Shown one piece after another: positions 59,832-64,000 of a stretch of DNA of 64,000 nucleotides. Each line of letters opens with the position of its first letter. The stretch's first letter is position 1. Source of the DNA: UBA2334 sp964396895 (GTDB taxonomy: Bacteria; Pseudomonadota; Gammaproteobacteria; Burkholderiales; Burkholderiaceae_C); NCBI GenBank assembly GCA_964396895.1, contig CAYNGJ010000009.1:62001-126000 (forward strand), in the 5' to 3' direction. The notes beneath the pieces are model-generated. The model did not search any database. It saw only the letters and a list, made by a program, of their open reading frames with translations, and had not been told where the DNA came from. The position numbers and the translations under genes are program-made.

Positions 59832-60118
59832 CGCTTGCCCTGGGCAATCTGGACCAGCAGTTCGTTGGGCTTGACCATGCCCAGCTCCATGCGGGCTTTC
59901 TCTTCGATGATCTCCAGCCCCTCTTTGAGGTCGCGCACCTCGTGCGTGAGCTGCAGGTTGCGGGCAGTGGCCTGCTGGTTGCGGGCCTGGACCTCGGCCA
60001 GCTCCTGCTTCATCTGGGCCACCTTGGCCACGCTGCCGCGTCCCAGCCACAGCTGCGCGTGCAGCCAGCCCAGCAGGGCCAGCAGCAGCACCGTGACCAG
60101 GCGGGCAGCCAGGTTCAT
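59828..60118 (-). CDS. ftsB: Cell-division protein FtsB, 96 aa
   Basis: Short bitopic protein with one N-terminal membrane helix (LVTVLLLALLGWLHAQLWLG), then a leucine-zipper coiled coil (KQELAEVQARNQQATARNLQ), the FtsB/DivIC pattern. Forms the FtsQBL divisome complex. It overlaps eno by 4 bp, the conserved eno-ftsB arrangement of Burkholderiales and other proteobacteria. It is followed by the P-loop gene, whose start overlaps its stop. Confidence 0.94.
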   Translation of the reverse strand: MNLAARLVTVLLLALLGWLHAQLWLGRGSVAKVAQMKQELAEVQARNQQATARNLQLTHEVRDLKEGLEIIEEKARMELGMVKPNELLVQIAQGKR

Positions 60119-61398
60119 TTCAGGTTGTAGAACGCAGCGCGGCCGGGGTAGTACGCGATGTCACCCAGGTCTTCTTCAATGCGCAGCAGCTGGTTGTACT
60201 TGGACATGCGGTCCGAGCGGCTGAGCGAGCCGGTCTTGATCTGCCCCGCGTTGGTGGCCACGGCGATGTCGGCAATGGTGTTGTCTTCGGTCTCACCCGA
60301 GCGGTGGCTGATGACGGCGGTGTAACCCGCACGCTTGGCCATTTCAATGGCCGCGAACGTTTCCGTCAGCGTACCGATCTGGTTGATCTTGATGAGGATG
60401 GAGTTGGCAATGCCCTTGTCAATGCCTTCTTTCAGAATCTGGGTGTTGGTCACGAACAGGTCGTCGCCCACCAGTTGCACCTGTTTACCCAAGCGCTCGG
60501 TCAGCAGCTTCCAGCCATCCCAGTCGCCTTCATGCATGCCGTCTTCGATGCTGATGATGGGGTACTTGTCCACCCAGGTGGCCAGCATGTCGGTCCACTG
60601 CTCGGCGCTCAGCACCAAGCCTTCGCCTTCGAGGTGGTACATGCCGTCTTTGTAGAACTCACTGGCGGCGCAGTCCAAGCCCAGGGCAATTTGCTCGCCA
60701 GGGGTGTAACCGGCGGCGGCAATGGCGTCCAGAATCATCTGGATGGCGGCCTCGTGGCTGGGCACGTTGGGGGCAAAACCGCCTTCGTCACCCACGGCAA
60801 TGCTCATGCCTTTGTCGTGCATGATCTTCTTGAGCGCATGGAACACCTCGGCACCCCAGCGCAACGCTTCGCGGAAGCTGGGCGCGCCCACGGGGATGAT
60901 CATCAGCTCTTGCAGGTCGAGGTTGTTGTTGGCGTGCGCGCCGCCGTTGACCACGTTCATCATGGGCACGGGCATCTGGCAGGCACTGGTCCCGCCAAAG
61001 TAGCGGTACAGGGGCAGACCAGCTTCTTCAGCAGCGGCGCGGGCCACGGCCATGGAAACGGCCAGCATGGCGTTGGCACCCAGGCGGCCTTTGTTGTCGG
61101 TGCCGTCCAGGTCGATCAGGGTCTTGTCCAGAAAGCCTTGCTCGGAAGCGTCCAGGCCCAGCACGGCTTCGGAAATTTCGGTGTTGATGTGTTCCACGGC
61201 GCGCAACACGCCTTTGCCCAGGTAGCGGGACTTGTCGCCATCGCGCAGCTCAATGGCTTCGCGGCTGCCGGTGGAGGCGCCGGAGGGCACAGCGGCGCGG
61301 CCCATCACGCCGCTTTCCAGCAGCACGTCGCACTCTACGGTGGGGTTGCCGCGGCTGTCCAGCACTTCACGGCCGACGATGTCAACAATTGCACTCAT
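60115..61398 (-). CDS. eno: Enolase, 427 aa
   Basis: Catalyses 2-phosphoglycerate to phosphoenolpyruvate. Signature ILIKINQIGTLTETFAAIEM and ISHRSGETEDNTIADIAVAT with catalytic/Mg ligands intact; TGSREAIELRDGDKSRYLGK at the N-terminus. Full length. It is co-transcribed with ftsB. Confidence 0.97.
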   Translation of the reverse strand: MSAIVDIVGREVLDSRGNPTVECDVLLESGVMGRAAVPSGASTGSREAIELRDGDKSRYLGKGVLRAVEHINTEISEAVLGLDASEQGFLDKTLIDLDGTDNKGRLGANAMLAVSMAVARAAAEEAGLPLYRYFGGTSACQMPVPMMNVVNGGAHANNNLDLQELMIIPVGAPSFREALRWGAEVFHALKKIMHDKGMSIAVGDEGGFAPNVPSHEAAIQMILDAIAAAGYTPGEQIALGLDCAASEFYKDGMYHLEGEGLVLSAEQWTDMLATWVDKYPIISIEDGMHEGDWDGWKLLTERLGKQVQLVGDDLFVTNTQILKEGIDKGIANSILIKINQIGTLTETFAAIEMAKRAGYTAVISHRSGETEDNTIADIAVATNAGQIKTGSLSRSDRMSKYNQLLRIEEDLGDIAYYPGRAAFYNLK

Positions 61399-61428
61399 AT
61401 CGCTCTTTCAATGATCGAAGTAACACAC

Positions 61429-61470
61429 AAAAAAGAAATGTCTGCAGGCCCCGCCGAGGCGGGTGGGGCC
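61429..61470 (-). terminator. Weak terminator-like hairpin between DUF1330 and eno
   Basis: GGCCCC-G-CC / GG-T-GGGGCC (61447-61470) forms a hairpin; on the minus strand a T run (61429-61434) starts 12 bases after it. May terminate the DUF1330 transcript or attenuate into eno. Confidence 0.35.
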
Positions 61471-61481
61471 AGGGCGAAGGC

Positions 61482-61781
61482 TCAAGCGCCTTCCGCGCCT
61501 TCTACCACCACCATGCGCATCACCCCGGCACCTTCGCGCAGGCTGCGGGCGTGGGTGTAGGTGTCGCTGTGGTACATGGCTTTGGCCTGGTCCACCGAGG
61601 GAAATTTCATGACCACCAAGCGGGTGGGTTGCCAGGTGCCTTCCAGCACCTCGACGGCGCCGCCGCGCACCAAAATTTCAGCGCCGAACTCCTGCATGGC
61701 CTTGGAACTCCAGACCCGGTACTGGGCCATCTGGTCAGGGTTGGTGACGGTGACGTCGGCAATGATGTAGGCGTTGGGCAT
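61482..61781 (-). CDS. DUF1330 dimeric alpha/beta-barrel protein, 99 aa
   Basis: MPNAYIIADVTVTNPDQMAQ YRVWSS and GGAVEVLEGTWQPTRLVVMK give the DUF1330 ferredoxin-like dimeric fold. No function is known, but the gene's position between kdsA and eno is conserved in Burkholderiales. Confidence 0.9.
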   Translation of the reverse strand: MPNAYIIADVTVTNPDQMAQYRVWSSKAMQEFGAEILVRGGAVEVLEGTWQPTRLVVMKFPSVDQAKAMYHSDTYTHARSLREGAGVMRMVVVEGAEGA

Positions 61782-61814
61782 GGGGGTATCGGATGGCGGG
61801 TGGGGAATGAGGGT

Positions 61815-62672
61815 TCAGGCAGAAAACGACTGTTCGAGAAAGCCGTGGTGTTTGGTCACTCCGTCCAGCGCCACCAGGGTTTCCAGCAGGGCCTTCATGT
61901 GTTTGAGGGGCACGGCGTTGGGGCCATCGCTCCAGGCCTGGGTCGGGTCGGGGTGGCACTCCATGAAGAGACCGGCCACGCCCACGGCGGTGGCGGCGCG
62001 GGCCAGCACGGGCACCATGTCACGGGCACCGCCGCTGACCGTGCCCATGCCACCCGGTTTTTGCACCGAGTGGGTCACGTCGAACACCACGGGCGCGCCG
62101 CTGTTGCGCATTTCCGCCAGGCTGGTCATGTCGGCCACCAGGTTGTTGTAACCAAAGCTCACCCCGCGCTCGCAGGCCAGAAAACGGTCTTCGGTCAGGC
62201 CCACCTCGCGCGCGGCGGCACGTGCCTTGTCGATGACATTCTTCATGTCCCAAGGGGCCAGAAACTGCCCCTTCTTGATGTTGACGGGCTTGCCACTTTG
62301 CGCCACGGCACGGATGAAGTCGGTCTGGCGGCACAGGAAGGCTGGCGTCTGCAGCACATCGACGACGCTGGCCACCTTGGCCACTTGCCCTGCCTCGTGC
62401 ACGTCGGTCAGCACGGGCAAACCGGTTTGGCGGCGCACTTCGTCCAAAATCTTCAAGCCCGCGTCCATGCCCACCCCGCGCGCCGTGGTGCCAGACGAAC
62501 GGTTGGCTTTGTCGAAGGAGCCCTTGTAAATCAGTGGAATGCCCAGCGGTGCGCAGATTTCCTTGAGCTGGCCCGCCACGTCGAGGGACATTTGCAGCCC
62601 TTCAATGGAGCAGGTCCCCGCCATCAGGAAGAAGGGTTGGTCCAGTCCAATCTCAAAACCGCACAGCTTCAC
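61815..62672 (-). CDS. kdsA: KDO-8-phosphate synthase, 285 aa
   Basis: Condenses phosphoenolpyruvate and arabinose-5-phosphate for the LPS inner core. GTG 62672 overlaps the pyrG stop (GTGA 62669-62672). Conserved segments MAGTCSIEGLQMSLDVAGQL, YKGSFDKANRSSGTTARGVG and FDVTHSVQKPGG are intact. Confidence 0.95.
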   Translation of the reverse strand: MKLCGFEIGLDQPFFLMAGTCSIEGLQMSLDVAGQLKEICAPLGIPLIYKGSFDKANRSSGTTARGVGMDAGLKILDEVRRQTGLPVLTDVHEAGQVAKVASVVDVLQTPAFLCRQTDFIRAVAQSGKPVNIKKGQFLAPWDMKNVIDKARAAAREVGLTEDRFLACERGVSFGYNNLVADMTSLAEMRNSGAPVVFDVTHSVQKPGGMGTVSGGARDMVPVLARAATAVGVAGLFMECHPDPTQAWSDGPNAVPLKHMKALLETLVALDGVTKHHGFLEQSFSA

Positions 62673-64000
62673 GCAGGCTCTCCTTCGGGTGTGGTGGAGG
62701 CGCCCTTGGCTTGGTGGTCCAGTGCCGCTTTCACAAACGCGTTGAACAGCGGGTGGCCATCCCAGGGGGTGGATTTGAACTCGGGGTGAAACTGCACGCC
62801 CACGTACCACGGGTGGACCGAGGTGGGCAGTTCCACCATTTCGGTCAGTTGCTCGCGCTGGGTCAGCGCGGAAATGACCAGTCCGGCCTGGCGAAGTTGG
62901 TCGAGGTATGCGGTGTTGGCTTCGTAGCGGTGGCGGTGGCGCTCGGTGACCACGGGGCCGTAGATGTCGTAGGCAATGGTGCCGGGTGACACGTCAGAGC
63001 TTTGGGCGCCCAGGCGCATGGTGCCGCCCAGGTCCGACTTTTCGCTGCGGGTTTTGATGGTGCCGTCGGCGTCTTTCCACTCGGTGATGAGGGCAATGAC
63101 GGGTTGCGGGCCATCGGGTTCGAATTCGGTGCTGTTGGCCTGCGTGAGCCCGGCCACATGGCGGGCAAATTCGATGGTGGCCACCTGCATGCCCAGGCAA
63201 ATGCCCAGGTAGGGCACCTTCAACTCGCGGGCAAAGCGGGCGGCTTCGATCTTGCCCTCAATGCCGCGCTTGCCAAAACCGCCGGGCACCAGAATGGCGT
63301 CAAAGCGGCCCAGTTGCGCCACGTTGCCGGGACTGAGCGTTTCGGAGTCGATGTAGCTGATGTTGACCCGCGCATGGTTTTTCATGCCCGCGTGGCGCAG
63401 CGCCTCGTTCAGCGATTTGTAGCTGTCCGACAAATCCACGTATTTGCCCACCATGGCGATGTTGACCTCGTGGGCAGGGTGCAGCACTTCATGCACCAGC
63501 TCGTCCCAGCGTTGCAGCTTGGCCGGTGGGGTGTGGATGCGCAGCTTTTCGCAGATCAGGCTGTCCAGGCCCTGCTCGTGCAGCACGCGGGGCACTTTGT
63601 AGATGGTGTCCACATCGGGCATGGAAATCACGCCCCACTGCGCCACGTTGGTGAAAAGGCTGATTTTTTCACGCTCGTCGTCGGGAATGGCGCGGTCGGC
63701 GCGGCACAGCAGCGCGTCGGGTTGAATGCCGATTTCGCGCAGCTTTTGCACCGTGTGCTGGGTGGGTTTGGTTTTCAGCTCGCCCGCGGCGGCGATGTAG
63801 GGCACGTAGGTCAAGTGCACAAAGGCGGCCTGGTTGGGGCCCAGCCGCAGGCTGAGCTGGCGCACGGCTTCCAAAAAAGGCAGGCTTTCGATGTCACCCA
63901 CCGTGCCGCCGATTTCCACAATGGCCACGTCCACCGCGTCGGGCGTGCCGAAGTCGGCGCCGCGCTTGATGAAGTCTTGGATTTCGTTGGTGACGTGCGG
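62669..64000 (-). CDS. pyrG: CTP synthase, partial (N-terminal part outside the window)
   Basis: The last 443 residues of CTP synthase; the frame runs to the window end (PHVTNEIQDFIKRGADFGTP). The synthetase part shows VAIVEIGGTVGDIESLPFLE; the glutaminase part has the nucleophile Cys in YLGICLGMQVATIEF and the HPEF triad residue. Makes CTP from UTP. The start codon and about 100 residues are outside. Confidence 0.96.
   Translation of the reverse strand, partial: PHVTNEIQDFIKRGADFGTPDAVDVAIVEIGGTVGDIESLPFLEAVRQLSLRLGPNQAAFVHLTYVPYIAAAGELKTKPTQHTVQKLREIGIQPDALLCRADRAIPDDEREKISLFTNVAQWGVISMPDVDTIYKVPRVLHEQGLDSLICEKLRIHTPPAKLQRWDELVHEVLHPAHEVNIAMVGKYVDLSDSYKSLNEALRHAGMKNHARVNISYIDSETLSPGNVAQLGRFDAILVPGGFGKRGIEGKIEAARFARELKVPYLGICLGMQVATIEFARHVAGLTQANSTEFEPDGPQPVIALITEWKDADGTIKTRSEKSDLGGTMRLGAQSSDVSPGTIAYDIYGPVVTERHRHRYEANTAYLDQLRQAGLVISALTQREQLTEMVELPTSVHPWYVGVQFHPEFKSTPWDGHPLFNAFVKAALDHQAKGASTTPEGEPA

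Overview
The window is G+C-rich bacterial DNA from a betaproteobacterium, most likely order Burkholderiales and probably Comamonadaceae. This rests on the order pyrG - kdsA - DUF1330 - eno - ftsB at the right end, on a Bug/TctC-type periplasmic binding protein, and on the general protein repertoire. Two parts can be separated: a complete Mu-like transposable prophage (bases 1 to about 41297) and ordinary chromosome (41298 to 64000).

The prophage is of the B3/D3112 kind: a Mu-type transposase and head, with a non-contractile (siphovirus-like) tail. A 15-bp terminal repeat at bases 1-15 returns in inverted orientation, with one mismatch, at 41277-41291. The right end can be placed at a CA dinucleotide at 41297, and the left end should lie about 6 bp before base 1. 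A central switch region (about 28.1-30.1 kb) holds the repressor, small DNA-binding proteins and several palindromes. From there a leftward early operon (28135 to 19475) encodes regulators, the DDE transposase A, the ATPase B, a DUF3164 protein, GemA and a Mor-type activator, and ends at an intrinsic terminator. It is followed on the same strand by a leftward late operon (19342 to 89): protease, capsid, decoration protein, connectors, tail tube, tape measure and a series of tail/fibre proteins. Rightward from the switch (29130 to 41160) lie the repressor, a coupled three-gene accessory group, an A+T-richer two-gene cassette (soluble protein plus four-helix membrane protein), the lysis genes (holin-like, transglycosylase, Rz with an embedded Rz1), then TerS, TerL, portal, a MuF protein with a toxin-like C-terminus, and gpG. 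The virion genes are therefore split over two diverging arms, with gpG and protease, normally neighbours, at nearly opposite ends.

The prophage lies 56 bp upstream of queG. The chromosome then reads: queG; an MlaE-type permease, an MCE/MlaD protein and a lipoprotein; an AEC-family carrier (minus); a diguanylate cyclase; a Bug binding protein coupled to xerD; a DTW-domain protein and dbpA (minus); a DEDDh exonuclease coupled to a cNMP/CBS/DUF294 protein (minus); the acetate symporter actP with DUF485 (minus); a DUF455 ferritin-like protein (minus); a gamma-carbonic-anhydrase-like protein and hslO (plus); and a minus-strand block of P-loop protein, ftsB, eno, DUF1330, kdsA and pyrG, the last cut by the window end.

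The points most worth follow-up are the split phage architecture, the uncharacterised cassettes at 30.1-33.2 kb, the MuF-toxin fusion, a 26-bp perfect palindrome inside an early gene, an attenuator-like leader before gpG, and a convergent gene junction at 28.6 kb where coding signal changes strand.
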